64,000 nucleotides of DNA from assembly GCA_011800805.1 (NCBI GenBank), contig MPNW01000074.1, positions 37,091-101,090 of the forward strand, in the 5' to 3' direction. The DNA comes from Hirudo medicinalis (lineage: Eukaryota > Annelida > Clitellata > Hirudinida > Hirudinidae). Positions 24,041-36,040 of this stretch are shown one piece after another. Under the pieces are notes generated by a model. That model saw only the letters and a program-made list of their open reading frames with translations, made no database searches and was not told where the DNA came from. The position numbers and the translations under genes were made by a program. How positions within the stretch are numbered: position 1 is the stretch's first letter; each line of letters starts with the position of its first letter.

Positions 24041-25379
24041 TGTAGTGGACGCTAGTATAGAGAAAGTGTTAATGATAATGATGTTGTTGATGATAGCAGA
24101 GATTGATTGCAGTTGAATAAATTCCTCTCCCATTAAATCGAGCATTGAGAACTTGTGAGTCTGAACGATGGCATATTTGATTGAAATCAGGGCAACAACA
24201 AATGTGGTTATTTTTATTCTTCTTATTATTATTAATCTTGCCGCCATTAAGCTACATCGTGCGGAGTCTCTTCAAGAAGTTGTAATGCCATCACGTATTT
24301 TCTTTCATCGTTATTTAGGAACTCACACGCTATTTCAACACCGCCCTTCTCTGAAAAGGAAACAATTTAAATTTATTTAATTACTGTTATTAACATTTTT
24401 GATTTAATTAAGCTACATTCAACTCATTCGTGAGGTCCTTAAATTCTTCCTTTTTTTTCTGTGATCGACAATGGCTGAATCCTTGCATGATGAATGATAA
24501 AGACATAGAATCAAGCTAATAATAATATTAATATTGTTAATATATTATTATTTATCGCTATAAATTGTTATTATTATTATTATTATTTTAACAGCATTAT
24601 TTGTCTTATATTTATTACAAAATGATTCACAAGTTCGTATGCTTGGATGGTTGGCGAAGAAAATCATTATTCGAAAATGGTGCAGAGTTCAATCGTAAGT
24701 GCTCGGTTATGATTAGGCTGGAAATAAGTAATTTTAAATATTTTGAATCCTGCAACTTTTCACTGACTTGTTGGGTGGCAATTTGAAGAACATTTCAGTT
24801 AAACGTGTGTCTAAATTCAATTGAATTTGTTTGACTAATGAGTAGCAATCTTTAATTTATTAATAAAACATTTGCATTTTTTTTATTCAGAACCAATCAA
24901 CTCTTAAAACAACTTTCAAAAACACTTCTGAATGCGAAAGCATGTTTAAGAATTTTATAAAAATTTGTTTTTTTTAACGATTCTACTTTTTCGAAGTATT
25001 TAAGTTTTGTTAGTTAATGGAGGCACTGCAACAGTTAATTAGTTGAATCTGTCTCTGAGTTGCTGATTTGATGGAATAATTTGTAATATATTCATAAATA
25101 TAAATATTTAAGTTTCATTATTTCAGTATTTATTTCGCTCATAACATCCTTTGAGACATGCGGGGAAAATAAGCTTTGTAATTAAAGAGTAACGAAAGAA
25201 TCATTACGGAAATGATTTTGTAGTAAACAATTCCCGATGATGATATGATAATGAATTGTTACAAAATATAATTCAGGATATTAAATCAGAGGTTCACAAA
25301 CAATAAATATGTATCACTTGCCATAATTGTGCGAATTATTACAAGGTAAACATTTAACATTATTTGATGATAATGATTA

Positions 25380-25650
25380 GTGCAGGTTGGCCGAGTGGGT
25401 TACGTTCCTGCATATGGCGGTAATGGCAACAGTCGTAATGTGTCGTGTTCGAAACCCAGCCTGCACTGCCGCAAGCGCCCTTGGGAAGGAGCGCTATATA
25501 AATGGTTGACAAGAAGCGCCTCNGTAATGTGTCGTGTTCGAAACCCAGCCTGCACTGCCGCAAGCGCCCTTGGGAAGGAGCGCTATATAAATGGTTGACA
25601 AGAAGCGCCTCTGACGCTATGCATATGGCGCTATATAAATGAAGTACATT
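25380..25650 (+). repeat. SINE, family A, best-preserved copy, with duplicated segment
   Basis: Head GTGCAGGTTGGCCGAGTGGG, box B-like GTGTTCGAAACCCA, body CTGCACTGCCGCAAGCGCCC, TATA-like CGCTATATAAATGG and tail AAGCGCCTCTGACGCTATGC then ATGGCGCTATATAAATGAAG. The 88 bases 25435-25522 are repeated exactly at 25524-25611 on the far side of a single N at 25523, which looks like an assembly join rather than biology. Confidence 0.85.
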
Positions 25651-26491
25651 AAGTAACCTTGTGATGATATAATTGGCTTATAAATTATTGAGAAGTCCTG
25701 ACAAGGCCTCAAGAAAATGGGTTTGCAGAGGACAAATTAGGGGAGGTTTTGTGACATTTGAGGTCGAATCTAATCAAAGTTGAGACTATAAATCAAATTT
25801 TAAGGTATCCAAACATATTTATTTTTTTTTTAGTTATTTCAAATATTTTTAAACATTGTAATACATTCATAATATTCATTCTTAATTGCTTAGATGCGTC
25901 AAAGGAAACAAATTCTTTGAAATTCATCGAACAATTAGAATTAATCATAATTTCCATTAATTATCTACTTGGCAAATTTTAGCATTTAAATTATTAAATC
26001 AAATAAATATATAATAAGTTTTAAATTCCTATACAAAAACATTTGGGAAGCCGCGTAGATCAAAAAGTGTAAAACAATTTGTCACCGATTACGTTTTTAG
26101 AAATGCTGATTTGTCATTTCTAGGAAAAGTGAAACAATCTATGTGCACGAAGAAGCAGGTGATATCAAGATTTTCTTTATTGCTTCGATGTGCAACCAAT
26201 CACAACCCGACATGTCTCCTTTGTTCCATTTCAAATATTTGTCAAATTTTCCACCAAGCAAACCTCATTTATTTTTATTTCGTTACTTCTTTCCCCTTTC
26301 CTTCCGTTCATCTTTTTGCTTGGTTGGACCAGTCTGTATTTTATTGAACCCAGGATTGATCGAATTAGTTAAAATTTTTAAATGGCGCTTAGATGTTTGT
26401 GAAACACATACGCTCCAACAAATCTACAATCAACTGAGACAAGCAGAGAGTGAAACTTCAACAGTGAAGGATAGGAAAATTTATTAAAGTA

Positions 26492-27545
26492 CTTACAGTG
26501 GTTTCTGTAGGCAATAATTGCAACCATTTCTTTGGAAATGACATCCTATCGTCGTGGTTGAAAAGTTTGAGAAGATAAAATCACACGTCATTATTATGCT
26601 GATGACTTTTGAAAATAACATCACTTTTTTGGATATGCGTTTTGAGTAAACTCTCAGTCCCAAGCAAATCTAATAAAAAAAAAATCAAAATTAAAAAATA
26701 AAATTTTATTGGTGTGAATTCTTGCACTAAAATACTTTTTTTGATTTTAATCGAGGATGCAATTAAGCCCTTGGAGATGAGCTCGTCTTTGAATGTTGTT
26801 TTGGGAGTGCAAACGAGATTACCCGAGTAAGTTGCACTAAGTTGTTGTGTTTTATCCATAATAGGATCGAGAGAATCTAAATTGTTTCCATTTGGATCCT
26901 AAAACCGACAAATAGACGCATCTAAGCCCCTGTATTCTTATTTACTTGATGGAGAAGCAAAATTGTAATGACAGCACGTGCATAACTGCCTACAATTTGA
27001 AAATGATCGAACATAAAAGAAACAAAATAATTCTTACCTGATCAACTAATTCTTTTGAAGTAGCCAAAAAAGCTCATCTCTGTGCTCATTCAACCGTACA
27101 ATGATTCATTGGAGCTTTTCAAGAACTATCGCAGCATTGCTTGGCGTTGGAATTGCTATTTCAACAAAAATGTTTTCTTAAAGCAAAAAGAAATTCACAA
27201 ATTTTCAGCTATTTTTAAAAGATTTTTTTGCTACGTTATCATTATTTAAAATTTTTTAATAACTGAAAAACAATTAAATTTTATAAAAATCCAAGGTAAC
27301 TTTCAATAATTATAATTATAAATAGGTGAATCAATTACCTTAAATTACATTTATATTAGTGCATGTTTGTGACCGCTCTGTATGGAAAGTCCCCTCTCCA
27401 TTTCTTGGTCAACTCCCCAGACAAAGCATCATTTCCAGCATATTTTGGTCGATTGAGCACGTTGGTCAAACCTTGAAACCTCCCATAGCAATCAAAACGT
27501 TGGCTTGGATTTCTTTCCAAAAACTCCCGTATTTTTCTAAATCTA
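26492..27545 (-). other. Unrecognised coding-like pieces (possible exons or pseudogene)
   Basis: Three minus-strand stretches look coding but match no family I know. 27545-27359 reads from an acceptor-like site to a stop, including FLERNPSQRFDCYGRFQGLT and a WRGDFPYR motif. Near 27090-27042 a frame ending KELVDQ has a good donor (gtaaga) and joins in phase to 26898 (acceptor ttttag) giving DPNGNNLDSLDPIMDKTQQL. A block ending at about 26499 has a gtaagt donor. There are in-frame stops between pieces, and no start codon or complete chain could be built. It may be a decayed gene or chance. Confidence 0.25.
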
Positions 27546-27597
27546 TTTCAAGATCACAAAATAAATATGCATTTTATTTATTGCTCTAAGCGGGTCT

Positions 27598-27700
27598 AGC
27601 CAATAACAATTCAACTCAGAGTCACGTGGTGGTCTTGCAGCCAATAGGCTAAAGGCATTCAAACATTTAAATAGAGGAGTCCCATTGGCCGAAGATGAAG
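27598..27700 (+). promoter_or_regulatory. Candidate core promoter for the neuropeptide gene
   Basis: Two CCAAT-type boxes (about 27600 and 27640), an E-box CACGTG (27623-27628) and a TATA-like TTTAAATAG (27667-27675) occur in this order and with promoter-like spacing. They lie about 430 bp upstream of the proposed signal-peptide exon. Motif-based inference only. Confidence 0.3.
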
Positions 27701-28123
27701 CTTTCGCGCTTCTTTCTCCGACGAGTGTTTTTAGCTGAATAAACTTTTATTTAATTGTTATTTATTCAAAACAATTATTTTAAAACGTTTTCAACACATT
27801 GAGAAAAAGAGGTTTGTTGAGTTTGATAAGTTTAGACTCTTTAAACTTTAAAAAAAAACTAAGATAACTCCAGTTGTTGTTTAATTTATTGAATTGTATC
27901 GGTTATTGTATCTTATTCCGTTTCCTACGCGCTGCAAATAAATTAATTACTATTTAATATTATTATTATTATTATTATTTTGTAATTGTCTCATAAATAT
28001 AATAGCACTGATATATACTTCCATAATAATTTATTAGATAATTATATGACCAGTAACTATTTGAAAGCATTGATTTTAAATAATGTTTCATAAAATATTA
28101 AATTTAAATAATTTATTTTTCAG

Positions 28124-28202
28124 AGGTCAAACAATGCTTATCAAGTTCTACATAATCCTGATGGTTGGATCCCTTGTAAGGTACCGATATACATCTGGAG
28201 AG
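28124..28202 (+). CDS. Candidate signal-peptide exon of the neuropeptide precursor
   Basis: Acceptor TTATTTTTCAG precedes 28124. ATG at 28134 opens 23 codons, MLIKFYIILMVGSLVRYRYT plus SGE, and the exon ends at 28202 before gtatgt. The residues form a short basic n-region and a hydrophobic core, as in a signal peptide. The exon ends in phase 0, the phase at which the large peptide exon starts at 37711. No closer signal sequence was found upstream of 37711, so I link the two across a 9.5-kb intron. An alternative donor at 28181 (gtaccg) would change phase. RNA evidence is absent, so this is an inference. Confidence 0.4.
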
Positions 28203-28858
28203 GTATGTAATGCTCCCAGCACTTTCGTAATCAACCTATGATCAATTAACAATTATGATCGCTAAAAAGTTGTAAATGATTAATTTCATTGATAAATCAA
28301 TTGATCAATGTTTTGATAGTTTGCATTACAATGTATCGGTAGTGTAACAGGGTATTTAAATGCTCTTTTTATTAACAAAATATTTGAGAAACCCTCATTG
28401 TGATCCATGATGAGCTGTTGAAACATATTTCAAAACTTGAACAGAGTTGTGAACAAACTGTGCAAATATGGTCGAGGCCATTGAACAAATGCGAGCAACA
28501 TTTAGATTGATGCGATAACAGAGAAGCATAAATCCAGATGATTGATCCCGGTGGAAGCATCACGATAAATACCATCTCGCACTCGATCCTCCTGAGACCA
28601 AAATTGAAGATTTTTACTTTTTTTATTTATTAAATCGCACTTCCGAAGTAGCTTTTGACTTCATGAATAGAAAGGTTTGAAAGTTTCAAATTACAGCCTC
28701 ATTTTGAAAAGATCTTCAATTGATCGCCTCGAGGATGATTCATTTAGTTTAATGAATTTCGAAAGTCGTTCGACTTAACCAAATTAAGTGAGTTACAAAT
28801 GTGATGAAAATGTGGTTTATGCTGGTAATAAGTTTATGCATTCCACCTAATAGTACTT

Positions 28859-28996
28859 NNNNNNNNNNNNNNNNNNNNNNNNNNNNNNNNNNNNNNNNNN
28901 NNNNNNNNNNNNNNNNNNNNNNNNNNNNNNNNNNNNNNNNNNNNNNNNNNNNNNNNNNNNNNNNNNNNNNNNNNNNNNNNNNNNNNNNNNNNNNNN
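28859..28996. other. Assembly gap (138 N)
   Basis: A run of undetermined bases inside the proposed long intron. Any exon here would be invisible. Confidence 1.
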
Positions 28997-30487
28997 TTAT
29001 TGTAGTTAATAAATACTGGAATCCATCTTCTAATTAAAATATTTTCTGATTCTTGCACCTGCAAATCCTTTCCATGCACATGATGTCATTTATCCGCACT
29101 CTTGTTTTTGAAAGATGGATTTTGTTTACATTTGTTGATTAAGATGACGGTGATGGATGATACTAATGTCAAGGATATTTAAGAAAGTAATGAAATAACA
29201 TTTTGTTTGCGTGTTAGGTTAGTACTCATATCGTAAAATAAATTCTAACATAAATAAACATCACAAATCGATCTCAGCATGCATTACAAGTGGCTCACAA
29301 TAAGCACCGATATCTGGGCCATGCAATTACTTTCACATTGTGTTCCATGTCATTAACTGGTCTAATCTCCATTACCGATTTTGTTTTTCTTACTCACCTG
29401 CTTGTGAGAATTAACCGCAACAAATTTATTTTAAAACAAACAATTTCGATCAAATCATTTGAGACCATTTAATGAAAATGCAAATATTGGCTGACTGAGG
29501 GCCTCCCTAATGATCATTAATTTGCAAATTTAACTCTTAAATCCTGGGAAATCAGACATCCGAGGAAGACGAAATTGCTTGCTTTTTGGTGCCGGTAATG
29601 ATACATTTCACTGACCAACGCATTCCTGAGTTTAATTAATAATTCCAGAATTAACACCTGTTGTCGTGTTGTTGGTGAAAATAAGAATAATGACAACAAT
29701 AAATCTCATAACGAACCCACAAATCGACAAGCAGCAACAATTATGCTGGATTTATCGATGATATTATGACGTTTTGCAGAAGAAAAAATAAACAAAATAA
29801 ACTCAAAACTTTTCCTGATGGAAGACCTTGTTCGAGGCATTTTATATTTGGTTAAAAAAGTGATTATTTTAGAGTGAATTATTTTAAAATTGGTTCCTTT
29901 TACAGTAATAAAATTACAAATTTAAAGAAAATGTTTTACTACTCTTCAGAAATTAATATTTGAACAAGGGGATAATTGCGTTGAATTTAGTTGATATATT
30001 CGCAAAAGTTGTAAAAGTTCTTCCTTCACACTCGAATTTTTCTCAAACCTTTCTTGCATCAATTTCCTTATTTCTCTGTTATCGGTATTCTTTTTTTTCG
30101 GTGTAACACTTCATTACTAATAATTTAAAAGACAATGAACACCAAATAATAAAATAAATGAAAAGAACAAATAAATACAAATGTGTACTCACAATTCAAA
30201 TGAAAATAAACCAACTTAAGACTGAAATGATGACCAGAAAAGGAACGTCCTAAGGGAGAATTGTTCAATCTTTAATTAAATGAGTGATGGAAATTAACTT
30301 TTAATGATTTAAAACCTGTTATTCGTAATATTCAGTAGAATATTATGAGTTCTTGCTCACATTGTTACAAATTGTTCATATTTTGAATTCTGATGAACTG
30401 ATGAATTCTGATGAATTCATATTTTTACTTGTATTCCACAAAGTTCCTAAATCATTGTTCTAATAAAATTGTTTTCATTGTTCCTAA

Positions 30488-30489
<2 letters not shown>

Positions 30490-30526
<37 letters not shown>

Positions 30527-30586
30527 TCGTTATGAATATATATATATATACTCGTTATGAATATATATATATATATACTCGTTATA
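30490..30586. repeat. (AT)n blocks with CTCGTTATGA spacers (VNTR)
   Basis: Blocks of ATATAT of differing length are separated by the repeated spacer ACTCGTTATGA, seen three times. A typical unstable compound dinucleotide array. Confidence 0.9.
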
Positions 30587-31549
30587 CATAATTGTATCAT
30601 ATGATCACATGTGATTAGAATAATGAATTTCAATAAAAAAATTCATTCGAAAAATTTGCACCTAAAATGTCAATCAAAAGTAGGTGTAAAGTTTATTTCA
30701 ACTCTGATATCCCGGGATTCTTGACAGACGGGAAGTCAAACGAAATGCTATCGTAAACAAGTACGGGGACAAAATCTTCAGATTACAGTTGTAATTCGAG
30801 GGCCACTAACAACTTGTATTCGTTATGCAAAATTCAATTGAATAGGCTTTACATTAATTCATTAATTCATTGGAATCCATTTCTGAGCTTGCAAAATGCA
30901 TTTCCATTTCAAACAATTTGAGCCAAAATTGAGCTAATATTGAGTTAAGAAACCACTATGTTCATCAGCTGCTTCTTCCTCCAAGTGTGCAATAAACAGG
31001 GGACGTGCAAAAACAACGAACTACATTCTACTTGATGTTGCATATTCCAAGGAATCACAAATACGACCTTCGAAAGAGATTTCAAGACCTGACATGAGTA
31101 TCACAAAATGTGGAGAATAAAGAGAAATTAATTGTGGTAGAGAAATATTTTAAAATGAAAAATAAAAAGTTGTGAAAATGAATTTCTAACGAAATACAAA
31201 TGTTACCGTTTAGGTTATCGTTACCATAAAATCTGGCTTCACCTCTAATCTTTGGAGTTATCAATTATTAATTATTAATTATTAATCCCGTTAATCAATT
31301 TTATTAAATTATTCAAATATTCCAGAAGCAGCTGGATGATTGTCTCTGCCGTGCAATTGTTTCTTCTCGTATTTCAGCGCATGAAATCGCATGTTCTTTC
31401 CGAATAATTCCGTCATTTGCCTCTTTATCTCTTCCATATGGAGTCAATTTTCACTTGTAGGAATTGACCAAACACACGCCAAACATCACTGAATCAGTCA
31501 CAAAAGACATTTCACTTGCAAGAGTTGATGGCACTCGGCATTGGTCCTT

Positions 31550-31800
31550 CACTTTATTATCATAAAGTTCCACCCCATTATCACTGTTATCACCACCTTA
31601 TCACTGTCATCACCATTTCGTCGCGTTATCATCACGGTATCAGTGTTACAACCACCTTATCGAAGTTATCACCACCTCATATTGGTTATCGCCAGGTTAT
31701 CACTGTCATAACCACCTTACCACTGCTATCACTGTCATAACCACCTTACCACTGCTATCACTGTCATAACCACCTTATGACTGTTATCACAACCTTCTCC
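31550..31800 (+). repeat. Minisatellite, CACC-TTATCACTGT units
   Basis: At least ten degenerate copies of a 15-24 bp unit built from TTATCACTGTTATCACCACC, with variants such as CATAACCACCTTACCACTGC. The open frame across it is repeat-derived. Confidence 0.85.
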
Positions 31801-32643
31801 AGAATGGCCATCGTTTTTAGTGTAAAATGAGTGATGGAGCGATGTTATAGATGAAATGGATAAAGATAAGCGGAGCAGTAAAAAAAAATGAAAGAAGAGC
31901 TTAAATGATGCGACACATTGGATTCACTGCAACAGTCCTGATAAAAGGCGATCATGATAATTATTATAACTTTATTATCCTCATCGTTAACTCGCCGTTG
32001 CATTGTTATTGTCATTATTTGCATCTCATTTGGTCAATTTATTATTTATTATTTACATTGCTCAAATGCCTTTCTTCATGTAGAAATCTTTCTCGGAATT
32101 ATATTATATTATATTATATTATAAACGAAGATGTGAGTTCACAACCAATTTAATTAATTATTGAATAATCAAGTCAACGTAAACATTCTATAAATCTATT
32201 GATCTCAGTAGTGTTGGCTTATGACTTAGACGTCACAGTTTAAAACAAAAAGTCTCCTCATTCATCATCATCATTCGAAAAAAAAGCATCCAGCTACGTG
32301 TGGAAACGCTCCATCGAATCATGGAAAAGTTGAGGCATAGAAAAAAAAAATTGATTCGATTATTCTTTGCTTTGTTCTCCCTCCGAGGAGATGGAAATTT
32401 AATTTAGATGAGATTTTCACTCCACACTTCCATGCTCTGCTTGTGGACCCTTGAGATTTTTCACGCAAACAGAGCTCCAGATAAATGAGAACATTACGTC
32501 CTATTATGCCTTAAATAATGCAGTCACTGGACGAACAAAATATATTTCAAACTTTTAAAAAGTATCAACGAAATGGGAAAAATAAAAGATTCTTTGAGGT
32601 TAAACGAAAGTGACCAATTATCGTTAATAATATTTAATTGATT

Positions 32644-33020
32644 TCATTTACTTTTATAATAACATTTTAATCCGTGTACATTGTCATTTGAATGGTGAGA
32701 TTTGATTAACAACGAGGTTTCAAAGTAGTTTTTGTGCAAAAGTGGATAATCGGGAGCAAACTGGTCATAAGTTTGTGCTGGCATCAAGTGAAGTCTTCGG
32801 ACCTTGAAAGGATCTGTCGAAAGGAGCCAGTCGGGCGTCACTTAAGTTCCGGCTGAAATGCAGTTAACCTCTGCGAAGGTCTCAGCGTCCATCTGCTTCT
32901 TTGTTTCCACTCGACCGTCTTTTGAATTTTCTGAAAGTGCCAAAGTGGCAATGAAATCGCCTCCTTACGACATTTATGACAATCTTTCGTCAAATGTTGG
33001 TGTGAGGTTATAAAAATAAA
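32644..33020 (-). pseudogene. Decayed coding-like stretch, unidentified
   Basis: One minus-strand frame reads ENSKDGRVETKKQMDAETFA, then an in-frame TAA, then TPDWLLSTDPFKVRRLHLMP and YDQFAPDYPLLHKNYFETS before a stop near 32644. The composition is protein-like on both sides of the stop, as in a pseudogene or retro-copy. No intron removes the stop in phase. I do not recognise the family. Confidence 0.25.
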
Positions 33021-33960
33021 CAAATATAATATAATAATATTTTATATAAATAATATAAAATGAATATAAGAATGAGAGACGTTCGTCAGAATAAATAATG
33101 ACGATGTGTGTGGTCAGGCGGAGGATGGGAGATCATTAAGGCTCACTTCTTCGGAGGAAAGATCGGTTAAAATTACTTCATGCACAAGTGCTATTGAGAA
33201 TTAATAACATTTGAAACTCAGGTCACGTTAAAACAATATATGTACGAATACGTACGTGCGAATTAATTCACATCTTTTGCATCTAGTTGTGAATTCCACA
33301 TATTCAAAAAATTGCATGGTTCCACGAAATGAAATGGTGGACTTTTTAAGTAATTACCAAAAATGCTCTGGTAAAATTTATCTAGATATTATTCGAGCGT
33401 TCAAGAAATTTTTTGTTTTTGTTGTTACGAATAAGTTATGTTGGCTCATTAAAATTGCTCTAACAATTCAGAAAAGCTTTCAGTAATTAATGCCCATGAC
33501 TTGCCAAAATAATCCTCGTTATAAACAGATTACACACGCAGACCCTTAACGAACTGTCGAGTATTTCTTCTTGATTTCCTGCAACACTTACCTGAGATTT
33601 CCAAAATGATTCCTTTACAACTTTCTACTCAGATTTGATTATTCGTTCAAATGATTGAATTTATTAGAATGTTCATTCTTTTTATATTTGCCAATCTATT
33701 TCTACACAAAAAGTGGTAGAAAACTACACTGTGACGCCACATCAACGAGTATCATGGATTTTTAGTTTTTAATTTAATTCATAAATAAAATTTAAAATTT
33801 CTGAAAATCAATTGCTGGAGATTATGGAATGTAGCGGAGGACCATGCCAAAATCAAAGTCAACGATGAATGTCACAACTTTTAGAACACAAATAAAAAAT
33901 ATTTCAAATTATGTACAAGCATAAACACGTAGTCAGTAATTTAACGTTATTCTGGCTCAT

Positions 33961-34489
33961 AGGCGTAGCCACGGGTGAGGGGTTGGGGGGGCAAGGAGTG
34001 AGTGTCCCCCTTACCCCTATTGGTTTATTTTAGAGATTTTATTCAATAAAATACCTTAAACTCAGCCATTAAATCCACGAAAGAAACTAAAATAAGACTG
34101 ACCCTCATTAACAAATTACTGGTGGGCACCGTCAAATGTAAGAAAACAAAAACAAATTGAAACAAATTGAAACCAATTGAAGAATACCGCCCCGTGCCCC
34201 TTGATATTTTTCTAAATCCGTATAATTCATAAATAATAATTCATAAATAATTTATTGGTCATAATACAGCTCCAGTAAATTAGGAAAGCTTTCGACATCA
34301 ATATTTATTACATACTACAAGTTTCGATAACTAAGTTGCAAGTGTCTGCTTTCCTTAAGTGTCTTTAGGATTAAATTAATTGTTTGCCGCTAATCCACCA
34401 GTCTTACACTTTACTGTTGTAATATTTACGTAAACATAGCAAAAATTGGCCCTCCCACCTCGACCGATTTTAAAATCCTGGCTACACCA
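33961..34489. mobile_element. MITE-like DNA transposon remnant (GGCGTAGCCA ends)
   Basis: The left end AGGCGTAGCCACGGG and the right end CCTGGCTACACCAT are inverted and imperfectly matched (GTAGCCA core). Together they bound about 530 bp with no coding capacity. Elements with GGGGCGTAGCCAGG-type ends are common in animals. No clean target duplication could be assigned. Confidence 0.45.
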
Positions 34490-35514
34490 TCGTTCTGGTT
34501 ATATAGTCATATTCGTTTTAGTAATATTTGTCGTAATAAGGAAGCATCTTTAAATATTAGTCTTGTACGAACTTAAATGAATTTGTAGAAAAAATCAAGA
34601 ATGAATGATGTTAATGCAGAATTGAGTGTTATTTTTGTTTAAGTAGCTGGTTGAAATAAAACTAATTCCATTTAATCGCACGAATTGATTTTGATCAAAT
34701 GGTGCTATATTTGCTTTCACTGTAGAATGCTCTGCAGCGTCCTATTGAAGATGATTGCCTCGTAATAAATGAATATAAATACGTAATACAAACTGTACAT
34801 TAATGTTAATTAAAAGTGAAGTTCATCAAAGAAACACTTAAAGGTCTTTCAGGGACTTCGATCAATAAAACAAAGATATGCATGCAAAACAAGAACAATT
34901 GCACAGATTTCATTTGAATTCAGAGTCATTTCCCTCCAAAGAACTCCACAAGTAGTTATTGCTGTTTTTGCTGCAACTGCACCTGTTACATCAAAATAAC
35001 TTCATGCTCAAGTGTTATGCCATTTATTGTAATTTTTCTTTTACATTAATTTATTTTTGATTTCTTTCGAATCATTCAAATTCATAGATTCTTCCAAATG
35101 TGCGTTTCACGAGCTTATTGGTCCAAGAATTATTTGATGATAAAGTCTATCTGTTCGATGTCTTCCATCAATTGAATCTGATCAGTTTGACGAGTTATGG
35201 AATGCTTCCGTGCTCAACTTTATTGCAAATTACACAAAACATCAACCTGCAAATTTTTCAATAATGATCAACGAGGAATTATTGTGACCGCTTAAATAAC
35301 GTTGAGCTAAATAAAAAAGGAAAAGTAATTTCAAGTGGTAAATCTATGAAATCTAAAACAGGAAATGCATGTGTGTATCTCTTCCAAGAACTCTCATACA
35401 CAGTAGCGACTTGAAATTTGCACACGTCATTCTCTATGCCATTCTTAGGTCAACTGGGCCATTTCCAACTTTCACCTTTTCTTAAATCGCATAACAGCTT
35501 TAAACTCGAGAGCT

Positions 35515-35625
35515 ACTGGGAGCGAGGAGCATTGTGTTTCCGCATGGTCTCGCGATGGTAGCACGAATTCTAGTCCAATTGCGGGAGCACCTTCCTAATC
35601 ATCCAGTTCTATGAAAGAAAGTATT
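35515..35625 (+). repeat. SINE, family B copy
   Basis: It contains GCATGGTCTCGCGATGGTAG, a diverged box B (AATTCTAGTCC) and the family tail GGGAGCACCTTCCTAATCATCCAGTT. Confidence 0.5.
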
Positions 35626-35959
35626 TCGCTGTATTTGAATTACGTAAATAATAACGGGATGTATCAAATTAATTATAATTAATAAAAAATGAGTCTGAAT
35701 GTATGACTGGCGAAGCCGGTTTAAAAAAGCTAGTTATTCATAAAAGAAACAATTTTATGAAGAAGTTTTATGGTAAAAATGTGTTAGTTGAAGCAAATTT
35801 CAAATTATTGTTTGGACAACTGAAAAAGGACTTTACAAGCAGAAATTCAGTTTTTTTTACATCATTTACTGTCGCGTTAGCAGCCTAGCTCACATCGTCA
35901 CAAGCGCCCCTACGAAGCGACGCTAAATAAATCATTGGTTCGATAAGATCCTGTTATGA

Positions 35960-36040
35960 TCTGCCCCTCACGATGGCCACACAGATTCCAACCTCGTTGT
36001 GGGATCACATTCCCGATCATCCAGTTATGTAACGTACAAA
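35960..36040 (+). repeat. SINE, family B copy, partial
   Basis: It contains CTCACGATGGCCACACAGATTCCAAC, GTTGTGGGATCACATTCCCG and ATCATCCAGTTATGTAA, matching the copies at 18090 and 63262. A shorter A-like fragment (CACAAGCGCCCCTACGAAGC) precedes it at about 35895. Confidence 0.5.

Larger units (their letters stand above)
22211..28123. other. Intergenic between DOT1L and the neuropeptide gene
   Basis: DOT1L and the next plus-strand gene diverge, so both promoters lie here. Contents seen: a GAT/GGT microsatellite (23902-24040), a SINE with an assembly duplication (25380-25650), coding-like minus-strand pieces (26492-27545) and promoter-like motifs (27600-27700). The remainder is AT-rich with no supported feature. 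Confidence 0.5.

Noticed and set aside
23864..24247. Poly-Met/Val/Arg and poly-Ile/Thr frames
   Set aside because: These are translations of the GAT/GGT microsatellite.
28801..29079. Frames crossing the N gap
   Set aside because: They are open only because undetermined bases contain no stops.
31516..31800. CRISPR-like regular repeats
   Set aside because: The units are contiguous and degenerate with no unique spacers, so this is a eukaryotic minisatellite.
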